A program made the translations under genes and the position numbers. From assembly GCF_003287935.1 (NCBI RefSeq), contig NZ_CP030287.1, positions 6,909,227 through 6,973,226 of the forward strand: a stretch of DNA of 64,000 nucleotides, read 5' to 3'. Origin of the DNA: Streptomyces sp. ICC1. Its GTDB lineage: Bacteria > Actinomycetota > Actinomycetes > Streptomycetales > Streptomycetaceae. The notes beneath the pieces are model-generated. The model did not search any database and was not told where the DNA came from. It saw only the letters and a program-made list of their open reading frames with translations. This document shows, piece by piece, positions 26,243-34,578 of this stretch; the stretch's first letter is position 1, and the number at the start of each line of letters is the position of its first letter.

Positions 26243-26983
26243 GTGGCGTACATAGCCGTGACCGCCCTGAGTCATGTCGGGCTGGTTCGCGATCAGAACG
26301 AGGACAGCCTCGTCGTCGGACCGTGGACGCTGTGCGGGACCACGACCCGGAGCCCCCAGACGCTCCTGTTCCCCCTCGGCAGGCCGCTCGTCGTCGCGGT
26401 TGCCGACGGGCTGGGTGGGCAGCCGGCCGGCGAGGTCGCCAGCGAGCTGGTCGTCCGCCAGCTCGCCCTGCTCGGCCCTTCGCTGGACGGCGTCGAAGCC
26501 ATCGAGGACGCGCTGAACCTCTGCAATCGCGCGGTGTACTCAGCCACCGACGGCCGTCCGGAGCTGACCGCCATGGGCACCACGGTCGCCGGCGCCCTCG
26601 TCACGGCGGAGTCGCTGCTGTCGTTCAACGTCGGTGACAGCAAGGTGTTCCACGCGGCTCCGGACGGGCTGCGCCAGGTCAGCGTGGACGACAGCCCGGC
26701 GCTGCTACCGGGCCACCGCACCACGTCGGTCGTCACGCAGACACTCGGTGGAAGCCGCGGGCCCCACGTCCTCACTCCCCACGTGGCGGCCCTCCCGCTG
26801 GCCATGGGCGATCGCTACCTGGTGTGCAGCGACGGGCTGACCGACCCGGTGCCCGACGAGGCCATCAACGACGTGCTGCGGGTGCACGACGACGGCAAGG
26901 CGGCGTACGAGCTGTGGAAGGCGGCCATCGAAGCCGGAGGCCCCGACAACATCACCCTCGCGCTGGTACGCATCGGCGCGTGA
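26243..26983 (+). CDS. PP2C-type serine/threonine phosphatase
   Basis: A 246-residue single-domain PPM/PP2C phosphatase. Metal-binding aspartates are visible in LVRDQNEDSL, VADGLGGQPAGE, CSDGLTDPV and GGPDNITLA, and GDSKVF forms the core strand. I chose GTG at 26243 because the domain begins immediately after it (AYIAVTALSHVG); upstream in-frame starts would add up to 30 residues that do not look like part of the fold. No kinase gene is adjacent. Confidence 0.85.
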   Translation: MAYIAVTALSHVGLVRDQNEDSLVVGPWTLCGTTTRSPQTLLFPLGRPLVVAVADGLGGQPAGEVASELVVRQLALLGPSLDGVEAIEDALNLCNRAVYSATDGRPELTAMGTTVAGALVTAESLLSFNVGDSKVFHAAPDGLRQVSVDDSPALLPGHRTTSVVTQTLGGSRGPHVLTPHVAALPLAMGDRYLVCSDGLTDPVPDEAINDVLRVHDDGKAAYELWKAAIEAGGPDNITLALVRIGA

Positions 26984-26985
26984 CG

Positions 26986-27249
26986 TCACCGACGCCTGGT
27001 CGCGTACCCCACGAACCCGGTCCAGGCCACCGGACCGACGGCGAGGCGGGGGCCATCCGTGACCTTGGAGTCCCGGATGAGGATCGCCTCGGGCAGCATC
27101 GCCACCTCGACGCAGTCGTTGCTGTCGCTGGCGCTGTAGCTGCTCTTGAACCAGGCGACTTCGACGCAGTCGTTGCTGCTGCTGGCGCTGTAGCTGCTCT
27201 TGACCCAGGTCAGTGCGGAAGGACCGCCGGTCGAGGGCTTGATGCTCAT
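26986..27249 (-). CDS. DUF397 protein with an internally duplicated core motif
   Basis: An 87-residue DUF397 protein. The family core WxKSSYSxSSNDCVEVA occurs twice in tandem (residues about 12-47), 18 residues apart, followed by the usual RDSK, DGPRLAV and WTGFV elements. Normal family members have one copy in 60-70 residues. DUF397 proteins partner an XRE-type regulator, and that gene lies immediately upstream and overlaps by ATGA. Confidence 0.88.
   Translation of the reverse strand: MSIKPSTGGPSALTWVKSSYSASSSNDCVEVAWFKSSYSASDSNDCVEVAMLPEAILIRDSKVTDGPRLAVGPVAWTGFVGYATRRR
27107..27214. repeat. Tandem 54-bp duplication inside the DUF397 gene
   Basis: Two adjacent 54-bp copies starting TCGACGCAGTCGTTGCTG differ at only a few positions and encode the doubled 18-residue core. 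The small divergence between copies suggests a recent event. Confidence 0.85.
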
Positions 27250-28103
27250 GTATCCCCCAGCATTTTCTCGATGAAGGCCCTCGACTGCCGTGGGCTGAGA
27301 GCCTGTGACCGGATGATCCCATACCGGAGTTCGAGGATCTGGATGTCCTTGGCGTCGGTGATCAGGCGGCTCATCAACTGCGCCTCGACGTACCCGATCG
27401 TCGAACCGTCCTTGAGCTTCAGGACGTCGATCTGCCCGCCCATCCCCGCGTGATCGTCACAGTCCATCGGCATCACCTGGATCTCTACGTTGCGCAGCTG
27501 CCCGATGTCGAGCAGGTGCTCCAACTGCCTGCGGAGTACCGCCCGCCCGCCGATCGGCCGCTCCAGCGTGACTTGCTCCAGCACGAAGGTCAGGGCGGGT
27601 GACGGCTGTCGGTGGAACATCTTCTGCCGGGCCATGCGGCCGGCGACGTACCGGTCCACCACGTCCGGCGAGAAGGCCGGCCGCCGGACCTCGTACAGCG
27701 CCCGCGCGTGCTCCTCCGTCTGGAGCAGACCATGCAGGTTGTGGTTCCCGTAGGCGCCCAACTCGACCGCGTCGGACTCCAGCTTGGCCAGGGCCCGGAC
27801 CTTTTTGGGGTAGCGGGCCTTTTCCACGTCGTCCTTCATCGCGGCGATTTTGCCGCCCGCGCCGAGGATCTCGTCCGCCTTGTCCAAGTACTCCGGGCGC
27901 GGGATTCGCGCGCCGCGCTCGATCTTGTAGATCAGGTTCGGCCCGTATCCCAGGCGCTTACCGAACTGCGCACGGTCGAGCCCGGCGGCCTCCCGCCACA
28001 TTTGCAACTGGCGGCCCACGGTGGCGATAACGGCCCCCGCTTCATCCTCCGGGTCGAGTTCCCAACTCGATTCACTCGACTCGTCGACACCGTCTGCATT
28101 CAT
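27246..28103 (-). CDS. XRE-family regulator with DUF5753 (WhiJ-like)
   Basis: A 285-residue protein: an acidic N-terminus, an HTH of the Cro/CI type (LQMWREAAGLDRAQFGKRL, then YKIERGARIPRPE) at about 30-85, and a C-terminal DUF5753 domain (LLQTEEHARALYE, FVLEQVTLERPIGG, VQVMP-like IQVMPMDC). These regulators act with a cognate DUF397 protein and a HATPase protein in Streptomyces development, as in the whiJ and abaA loci. DUF397 follows with an ATGA overlap; the HATPase gene is divergent. The chosen ATG lies at the domain start; an upstream extension is possible. Confidence 0.9.
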   Translation of the reverse strand: MNADGVDESSESSWELDPEDEAGAVIATVGRQLQMWREAAGLDRAQFGKRLGYGPNLIYKIERGARIPRPEYLDKADEILGAGGKIAAMKDDVEKARYPKKVRALAKLESDAVELGAYGNHNLHGLLQTEEHARALYEVRRPAFSPDVVDRYVAGRMARQKMFHRQPSPALTFVLEQVTLERPIGGRAVLRRQLEHLLDIGQLRNVEIQVMPMDCDDHAGMGGQIDVLKLKDGSTIGYVEAQLMSRLITDAKDIQILELRYGIIRSQALSPRQSRAFIEKMLGDT

Positions 28104-28212
28104 CTCCACCCCCGAGGGACAGGCGGGACAGGGCGGGACAGCCCTGGACAACCGCCGTACAGGGCGGCCTCATTCCTGTTCAGGTTACGCACGGCTCGCC
28201 ACGCTGAGTCAC

Positions 28213-28698
28213 GTGAATCAGGAAATCGCCTTCGTCGCCACGCTCCCCGCCACCCCGCACGGCGCCCGCGCCGCCCGGCAACTCACCGCCGCACAACTGG
28301 CGGACTGGGGGCTTCCGTTCCATGACGCGGCCCAAGTCGTCGCCGAGCTCGCGAGCAACGCCGTCACGCACGGCCGGGTCCCCGGACGGGGGTTCCGGCT
28401 CCGGATCTCCACTTCGGGCGGCACGCTCCGTATCGAGGTGAGCGAAACCCGCGCCGAGTGCGCGCCGCCGTCCACCGCCGAATTCCCGTCCCTTGACGCC
28501 GAGTCCGGCCGAGGCATGGCACTCGTCGCGGCGCTGGCGGACCGCTGGGGGGTGTCCGTCGGGCCCGTTCCACTGAAAACGGTCTGGGCGGAAATCGGCA
28601 CACCGCATCTCGGTTCACCGGATCTGGGTATCCACGACCCGGTGGACGACGTAGCGGTGGCGCACGACGTAAACCGCTTTAAAGACCCGGGGAAATAA
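28213..28698 (+). CDS. ATP-binding anti-sigma-factor-like HATPase (RsbW-type)
   Basis: A 161-residue GHKL protein with N box VAELASNAVTHG and G box SGRGMALVAALADRWGV, close to the serine-kinase anti-sigma factors. Divergent from the XRE/DUF397 pair, it completes the trio characteristic of WhiJ-like loci. The GTG start gives NQEIAFVATLPATPHGARAARQ, the usual family beginning. The last 25 residues are a variable acidic tail. Confidence 0.85.
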   Translation: MNQEIAFVATLPATPHGARAARQLTAAQLADWGLPFHDAAQVVAELASNAVTHGRVPGRGFRLRISTSGGTLRIEVSETRAECAPPSTAEFPSLDAESGRGMALVAALADRWGVSVGPVPLKTVWAEIGTPHLGSPDLGIHDPVDDVAVAHDVNRFKDPGK

Positions 28699-28726
28699 CC
28701 CAACCCAACCAAACCCGGGCCGCGCT

Positions 28727-28742
28727 CACTCGGTCGGGTGAA
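28727..28742 (+). promoter_or_regulatory. 16-bp element CACTCGGTCGGGTGAA, copy 1
   Basis: An imperfect palindrome (CACTCG/CGGGTG) 135 bp before the start of the HTH gene. The identical 16 bases occur at 54484-54499, upstream of the second DUF397 gene. An identical 16-mer near two WhiJ-type loci suggests a shared regulator. Confidence 0.5.
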
Positions 28743-28876
28743 TGAGCCCAACCCGGCTGGCGCATATGCCAATTCAGGGTGCAGGCTCAGCCTCGACAAC
28801 CCCAGACATGCGAACGGCCCCCGACGGGACTGGCATCCCGGCCGAGGGCCTCACCGCTCAGGAAGTGGAGCTTCCC

Positions 28877-29956
28877 GTGGCTGAACAGCAGCTTAGCGCG
28901 CCGCTGCGCGCTCCGTACGGCAATCCGAGGCCCGGCGTCATGCACGAGCAAGACCCCCAGGCCGAGCGCTACGTCAAGATCTGCAACCGGCTCGCCCAGC
29001 ACCGCGAGCTGAGTTTGACCGCGATCGGCCTGTCCACCCACATCCAGTCCCTGCCCACCGGCGCCCTGGTCTCCATCAAGGCCCTGTCGGCGCGCTTCTC
29101 CGAGGGCGAGACCCGCATCGCGGCGGCCCTGCGCGAGCTGGAAGCGCACGGCTACCTGGCCCGGATCCGGGAGCGGCTCCCGTCGGGGCAGGTCATCACC
29201 CGAACGGTGTCGTACAACGTCCCGCTCGCCCTGCGGGCGGCCCCGCCGGAGCGAGTCCCGGCCGTGGCACCGGTGTTGGCGCCCGTTCCGGTGCTGCTGC
29301 CGGTACGGGTACCGGCTGAGGACTCAAGCCCGGACGCCGACCCGGATTCCGACCCCGACCCGGATTCCGACCCGGACCCCGGACCCGGCGCCGGTCTGGA
29401 TCCCGGCTCCCAACCGGCCCCCGGGCCCGGCCAGGGCCCCCGACCCGGCTCCGGCTCCCACCCCGGCCCCGCACCGGCGGCGCCGGTGGCCCGCCGGGCC
29501 GAGGCCACGTCCCGGCACGAGACCGTGTCCCGGACCGCGTTCGCGTCCCTGTCCGCACCCGCACCCGCAGGGCCCCTCCCCGAGGAACACCGGGAGGCCG
29601 CCGAGCTGCTCGCCCGCCTGCGGCTGCGCGACCCGAGGCTGATGCTCTCGGAGCGCGACGTGGCGCGGCTCGCGCCCAGCCTGACCGGCTGGCTGAAGCT
29701 CGGCCTGAGCCCCGCCGCCACCAGCGCCACCCTCGCGGGCTGCCTTCCGGACGGGCCGATCCGGTCGCCCGGGGCCCTGCTGGCGTACCGGCTCCGGGAG
29801 TTGCGGCCGCCCCGCCTCTCGGAGCGCCCTGTCGGTGTCCGGCCCCCGAAGGACCGGGAGATCCTGCCGTTCCAGACCTGCGACGACTGCGATCGCGCCT
29901 TCCGCGCCGCCTCCCCCGGCCACTGCGCCCCCTGCACGGCGGCCAAGGCCGCCTGA
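28877..29956 (+). CDS. Helix-turn-helix protein with disordered linker and C-terminal zinc ribbon
   Basis: A 359-residue protein. The N-terminal 110 residues form a winged-helix-like domain (SIKALSARFSEGETRIAAALRELEAHGYLARIRE). A linker of about 100 residues follows, built of Pro/Val and then DPDSDPD-type acidic repeats, then a helical region (LTGWLKLGLSPAATSATL) and a final CDDCDRAF ... CAPC zinc ribbon. It is a recognisable Streptomyces regulator type of unknown target. GTG at 28877 has GGAAGTGGAG upstream; ATG at 28809 and GTG/ATG further on are alternatives. Confidence 0.75.
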   Translation: MAEQQLSAPLRAPYGNPRPGVMHEQDPQAERYVKICNRLAQHRELSLTAIGLSTHIQSLPTGALVSIKALSARFSEGETRIAAALRELEAHGYLARIRERLPSGQVITRTVSYNVPLALRAAPPERVPAVAPVLAPVPVLLPVRVPAEDSSPDADPDSDPDPDSDPDPGPGAGLDPGSQPAPGPGQGPRPGSGSHPGPAPAAPVARRAEATSRHETVSRTAFASLSAPAPAGPLPEEHREAAELLARLRLRDPRLMLSERDVARLAPSLTGWLKLGLSPAATSATLAGCLPDGPIRSPGALLAYRLRELRPPRLSERPVGVRPPKDREILPFQTCDDCDRAFRAASPGHCAPCTAAKAA

Positions 29957-30047
29957 CTCCCCCGGTCGGCGACCCGCGAGGATTCGATTGCGCTTCCGGG
30001 CAACCGAATCCGGGCGGGTGGTGGTCAAGGGGGCGAAGGAGGTGCCG

Positions 30048-30572
30048 ATGCAAGCCGAGGAAGAAGCTCAGTTCCAGTCGTTCGTCGCCGCACGCTGGAC
30101 CCATCTGGTGCGAACCGCGTACCTGTTGACCGGTGATCCGCACGACGCGGAGGACGTGACCCAGGCCGCGCTCGCGAAGGCGTACCGGTCGTGGCGGCGC
30201 GTGGCGCGCATGGACAGTCCGGAGGCGTACGTCCGCCGGATGCTGGTGACCTGCAACAGCGACCGGTTCCGCAAGCGCCGGGTCGCCGAGCGCCTGACGG
30301 ACCGCGTGCCGGACACGTCGGTGCACGACCACCGCGTGGCGTGGGCCGACGAACGCAACGTGCTGATGGAGGCGCTGGCCGAACTGCCGACCCGGCAGCG
30401 GGCGGTGGTGGTCATGCGGTACTGGGAGGACCTCTCCGAGGCCGAGACCGCCGACGTCCTGGGGTGCTCCCAGGGCACCGTCAAGAGCCAGGCCTCCAAG
30501 GCGCTGGCGAAACTGCGCGCCTGGCCCGGACTGAGCCGGATCGCGACGAGGAACGAGGGGGCGGCCGCGTGA
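30048..30572 (+). CDS. SigE-family ECF RNA polymerase sigma factor
   Basis: A 174-residue group IV sigma factor. Region 2 is seen in LVRTAYLLTGDPHDAEDVTQAALAK and region 4 in ALAELPTRQRAVVVMRY with the HTH ADVLGCSQGTVKSQASKAL. The start follows an excellent GAAGGAGGTG. The next gene, a single-pass membrane protein, starts inside its stop codon (GTGA), the arrangement expected for a sigma factor and its anti-sigma or sensing partner. Confidence 0.92.
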   Translation: MQAEEEAQFQSFVAARWTHLVRTAYLLTGDPHDAEDVTQAALAKAYRSWRRVARMDSPEAYVRRMLVTCNSDRFRKRRVAERLTDRVPDTSVHDHRVAWADERNVLMEALAELPTRQRAVVVMRYWEDLSEAETADVLGCSQGTVKSQASKALAKLRAWPGLSRIATRNEGAAA

Positions 30573-31531
30573 ACGGGCAGGGCAACGGACAGGGCAACGG
30601 ACAGCGCAACGAGCCGGGTTACCGGCACGACGACTTGTTCGAGCTCGACCTGCGGGATTGGATGGCCCAGGGCGCGGACGCCGTACGTCCCGCCGCCGCG
30701 CCGTATCCGGAGATCGTCCGGCAGGGCCGCGCGGAGCGGCGGCGCAGGCTGGCGGTGGCGGGGGCCGCCCTGGTCGCGCTGGCCGTCGTACCGGCCACGA
30801 CCCTCGCCTTCACCGGCAACAGCGGCGGCGGGCCCGCGGACCGGGTGTCCGTGGCCGGCGGCGGCCCGGGACCGAGCGTGACGGCGCCGGCCCCGCTGGC
30901 GCCCGCCGGGCCGGGCGCTCCCGCGACTCCCGGGCAGCTCGCCGACGGGATCACCCTCCAGGACGCGGCCGCCGGGCTGGAGCAGTGCCTCGCCTACGAC
31001 CGGGAGCACTCCAGCTCGTCGGGTTTCCAGCGGACGGACCTGGGCAAGGCCACCGACTATCGGATCCTGCTCGCGCACCGCAGCACCGGCAACGACAACT
31101 CCCCGGGGGACGGCCACTTCGTAGTCGCAGTCAGGGACAATCCCCCGCAGACCCGGCTGATCTGCACCATCAAGGACGGCCGGGTGAGCGGCATCAACAC
31201 CTCCCGCAGGGACGCGGACCCCGAGCGCGGAGCGGTCGTCCCCGACATGAACGGGGGCAAGCTCCACCTGCAGCGGCTGCGCTCCGAGGGTCCGTGGAAG
31301 CTGCCCTACCGCTGGGGCAGCATCGGCACCGTCGACTCCAGCGTCGCCCGAGTCACCGTCAGCTACGGCAGCGTCAGCGTCGAAGCCGCCCTCGACCACG
31401 GCTGGTTCGCCGCCACCAGCATGCTGGACCGCGCCGTCACCGAGGCCCCGCGCATCCAGGGCTACGACGCCCAGGGCAAGCGGATCTACGACTCCAACCA
31501 GGACCAGGCCTACGACAAGCCCATCCCTTAA
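30569..31531 (+). CDS. Single-pass membrane protein coupled to the ECF sigma factor
   Basis: A 320-residue protein. A cytoplasmic N-terminus begins with a repeated GQGN pattern, then contains DDLFELDLRDWMAQGADAV, a basic stretch RQGRAERRRR and one membrane helix (about 61-80). The 240-residue exterior part is of no family I recognise, with a Pro/Ala-rich linker and a folded-looking C-terminal domain. It has neither a zinc-binding anti-sigma (HxxxCxxC) motif nor a kinase domain, so it is an anti-sigma factor only by position. Confidence 0.8.
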   Translation: MNGQGNGQGNGQRNEPGYRHDDLFELDLRDWMAQGADAVRPAAAPYPEIVRQGRAERRRRLAVAGAALVALAVVPATTLAFTGNSGGGPADRVSVAGGGPGPSVTAPAPLAPAGPGAPATPGQLADGITLQDAAAGLEQCLAYDREHSSSSGFQRTDLGKATDYRILLAHRSTGNDNSPGDGHFVVAVRDNPPQTRLICTIKDGRVSGINTSRRDADPERGAVVPDMNGGKLHLQRLRSEGPWKLPYRWGSIGTVDSSVARVTVSYGSVSVEAALDHGWFAATSMLDRAVTEAPRIQGYDAQGKRIYDSNQDQAYDKPIP

Positions 31532-31550
31532 CGGGGAGCCGGGCGGAGCC

Positions 31551-31595
31551 CGTAGGACCTCGCCGCCGTACAGGGGTCGGCGGCGAGGTCCTACG
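31551..31595. terminator. Bidirectional hairpin between the sigma operon and glnE
   Basis: A perfect 17-bp stem (CGTAGGACCTCGCCGCC with its complement) and an 11-nt loop. Its right arm reaches into the glnE stop codon region. It can end transcription from both convergent units. Confidence 0.8.
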
Positions 31596-34578
31596 CGCCG
31601 TAGAAGAGTTCGTCCACCACCGCCCGCGCGCGGCGCGTGATGCGGCGGTAGTCGTCGAGCATCTCGCCGACCCGGCCCTCCGCATAGCCGAGGTAGCGGC
31701 CGACCGCCGCCTGTTCGCGGACGTCGGAGGGGAAGCTGTCCCCGGCCCGGCCGCGGACCAGCATCACGGCGTTGCGGACGCGGGTGGCCAGCACCCAGGC
31801 CTCGTCGAGGATCTGCGCCTCTTCGGTGGGGATCAGGCCGGCCGCGTGGGCGGCTGCCAGGGCCCGGCGGGTCCGGGTGGTGCGCAGGCCGGGCTCGGCC
31901 CAGGCGTGGCGCATCTGGATCAGCTGGACGGTCCACTCGACGTCGCTGAGGCCGCCGCGCCCCAGTTTGGCGTGCAGGGTCGGGTCGGCGCCCCTGGGCA
32001 GGCGCTCGGATTCCATCCGGGCCTTCAGCCGCCGGATCTCGCGGACGGCGTCCTCGCCGAGACCCTCCATCGGGTAGCGCAGCGGATCGATGAGCTCGAT
32101 GAAGCGGGCACCGAGCTCGGCGTCGCCCGCGATCGGCTCGGCGCGCAGCAGGGCCTGGGACTCCCAGGTCAGGGACCAGCGGCGGTAGTAGGCGGCGTAG
32201 GAGGGGATGGTGCGCACCAGCGGGCCGGAGCGGCCTTCGGGGCGCAGGTCGGCGTCGATGAGCAGCGGCGGGTCCGCGGTGGGCAGCTGGAGCAGTCTGC
32301 GCATCTCGGAGACGACGTGCTGGGCGGCTTTCGCGGCCTCCTGTTCGTCGACGCCCTCGCGGGGTTCGTGGACGAACAGGACGTCGGCGTCGGAGCCGTA
32401 GCCGAGCTCGTGTCCGCCGAAGCGTCCGACTCCGATGATCGCGAAGCGGGTGGGCAGGGTGTCGCCCCAGTGGCCCCGGACGGCGGCGCGCAGGGCTCCG
32501 GCGACGGTGACGGCGGTGAGGTCGGAGACGGCGTCGCCGACCCGGTCGACCAGGGCTCCGTGGTCCTCCTCGGCCGGGCTGTCCTCCGTACCGTAGGAGC
32601 CGATGATGTCGGCGGCGGTGGTGCGGAAGAGTTCGCGGCGGCGCACTCCGCGGGCGGCGGCCACGCCGGCCTCCGGGTTCTCGGCGCGGCCGACGGCGGC
32701 GAGCACCTCCTGTTCGAGGGCCTCGCGGGTACGGGGGACCAGGCCTTCGGCGTCGCCGAGCAGGGCCACGGCTTCGGGGGCGCGCATGAGCAGGTCGGGG
32801 GCGAGGCGGCCGGCGGACAGGACGCGGGCGAGGTTCTCGGCGGCGGCGCCCTCGTCGCGCAGCAGGCGCAGGTACCAGGGGGTGCGGCCCAGCGCGTCGG
32901 AGACCTTGCGGAAGTTGAGCAGGCCGGCGTCCGGGTCCGCGGAGTCGGCGAACCAGCCGAGGAGCACGGGCAGCAGGGTGCGCTGGATGGCGGCCTTGCG
33001 GGTGACGCCGGAGGCGAGGGCTTCGAGGTGGCGCAGGGCGGCGGCCGGGTCGGCGTACCCGAGGGCTTCGAGGCGCTGGCCGGCGGCGCGCGGGGAGAGC
33101 CGGGTCTCGCCGGGGGCGAGTTGGGCGACGGCGTCGAGGAGCGGGCGGTAGAAGAGCTTCTCGTGCAGGCGGCGGACGACGGAGGCGTGGCGGCGCCAGG
33201 CCTTGTTGAGCTCGGCGACGGGTTCGGTGCGCAGGCCCATGGAGCGGCCCAGGCGCCGCAGGTCGTTCTCGTCTTCGGGGACGAGGTGGGTGCGGCGCAG
33301 CCGGTAGAGCTGGATGCGGTGTTCCATGGCGCGCAGGAAGCGGTACGCGTCGTTGAGCTGGGCGGCGTCGGCGCGTCCGACGTAGCCGCCGGCGGCTAGT
33401 GCGTGGAGCGCTTCGAGGGTGCTGGAGGAGTGCAGGGTGGCGTCGGAGCGGCCGTGGACGAGCTGGAGGAGCTGGACGGCGAACTCGACGTCGCGCAGGC
33501 CGCCGGGGCCGAGTTTGAGTTCGCGGTCGACCTGGGCGGCGGGGATGTTGTCGACGACGCGGCGGCGCATCTTCTGGACGTCGGCGACGAAGTTCTCGCG
33601 CTCGGCGGCCTGCCAGACGAGGGGGGTTATGGCCTCGACGTACTCGGCGCCGAGCGTTTCGTCGCCGGCGACGGCGCGGGCCTTGAGTAGGGCCTGGAAC
33701 TCCCAGGTCTTGGCCCAGCGCTGGTAGTAGGCGAGGTGGGAGGCGAGGGTGCGGACGAGCGGACCGTTTCTGCCCTCGGGGCGGAGGTTGGCGTCGACGG
33801 GCCAGATGGTGCCTTCGACGGTGGTGTCGGAGCAGATCCGCATGAGGTGGGAGGCGAGGCGGGTGGCGGCCTGGACCGCCTTGCCCTCGTCGGCGCCGGG
33901 GGCGGCGTCCCCGACGAAGATGACGTCGACGTCGGACACGTAGTTCAGTTCGTGGCCGCCGCACTTGCCCATGGCGATGACGGCGAGCCGGCAGGCGGCC
34001 GCGTCGGCGGGGGCGGCGGCGCTCGCGATGCGCAGGGCGGCGCGCAGGGTGGCGGTGGCGAGGTCGGCGAGTTCGGCGGCGGTCTGGGCCACGTCGGTGG
34101 TGCCGCAGACGTCGCGGGCGGCGATGGAGAGCAGGCAGCGGCGGTAGGCGACGCGCAGGTCGACGGGGTTGTGGGCGCCGGCCAGTCCGTTCTCGAACTC
34201 GGGGAGTCCCGGGTGCAGGTCGGCGGCCTCGTAGGTGACGAGGGCCCGCCAGTCCTGGTGGTGGCGGGCGAGGTGGTCGCCGAGTGCTTCGGAGGCGCCG
34301 AGCACGCCGAGGAGGCGGTCGCGCAGGGGCTTGGCGCTGACGAGGGTGTCGAGCAGTACGGGCAGTTCGTCGGCCGTCTGCGCCTCGGCGAGCCGGACCA
34401 GCCCGAGGAGGGCGAGGTCGGGGTCGGCGGTGGCTCCGAGGGCGTCGAGGAGCACGGGATCGGTGCGTACGGCGGCCAGCGCGTCGGTGTCGAGGAGCCG
34501 GGCCGCGGCGGAGGGGTCGGTGAAGCCGCTGCGCAGCAGCCGGCTGAAGGTACTGCTCCTGCGTCCCGGGACTGTCAT
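31591..34578 (-). CDS. glnE: Bifunctional glutamine synthetase adenylyltransferase/deadenylase
   Basis: A 995-residue GlnE. Two nucleotidyltransferase domains are clear: GGHELNYVSDVDVIFV near residue 210 (adenylyl-removing half) and GGHELGYGSDADVLFVHE near residue 720 (adenylyl-transferring half), each followed by its helical domain. It adds and removes AMP on glutamine synthetase I in response to nitrogen status. The length is normal. Its ATG overlaps the stop of cvnD2 (ATGA), so it may be co-translated with conservon 2. Confidence 0.95.
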   Translation of the reverse strand: MTVPGRRSSTFSRLLRSGFTDPSAAARLLDTDALAAVRTDPVLLDALGATADPDLALLGLVRLAEAQTADELPVLLDTLVSAKPLRDRLLGVLGASEALGDHLARHHQDWRALVTYEAADLHPGLPEFENGLAGAHNPVDLRVAYRRCLLSIAARDVCGTTDVAQTAAELADLATATLRAALRIASAAAPADAAACRLAVIAMGKCGGHELNYVSDVDVIFVGDAAPGADEGKAVQAATRLASHLMRICSDTTVEGTIWPVDANLRPEGRNGPLVRTLASHLAYYQRWAKTWEFQALLKARAVAGDETLGAEYVEAITPLVWQAAERENFVADVQKMRRRVVDNIPAAQVDRELKLGPGGLRDVEFAVQLLQLVHGRSDATLHSSSTLEALHALAAGGYVGRADAAQLNDAYRFLRAMEHRIQLYRLRRTHLVPEDENDLRRLGRSMGLRTEPVAELNKAWRRHASVVRRLHEKLFYRPLLDAVAQLAPGETRLSPRAAGQRLEALGYADPAAALRHLEALASGVTRKAAIQRTLLPVLLGWFADSADPDAGLLNFRKVSDALGRTPWYLRLLRDEGAAAENLARVLSAGRLAPDLLMRAPEAVALLGDAEGLVPRTREALEQEVLAAVGRAENPEAGVAAARGVRRRELFRTTAADIIGSYGTEDSPAEEDHGALVDRVGDAVSDLTAVTVAGALRAAVRGHWGDTLPTRFAIIGVGRFGGHELGYGSDADVLFVHEPREGVDEQEAAKAAQHVVSEMRRLLQLPTADPPLLIDADLRPEGRSGPLVRTIPSYAAYYRRWSLTWESQALLRAEPIAGDAELGARFIELIDPLRYPMEGLGEDAVREIRRLKARMESERLPRGADPTLHAKLGRGGLSDVEWTVQLIQMRHAWAEPGLRTTRTRRALAAAHAAGLIPTEEAQILDEAWVLATRVRNAVMLVRGRAGDSFPSDVREQAAVGRYLGYAEGRVGEMLDDYRRITRRARAVVDELFYGA

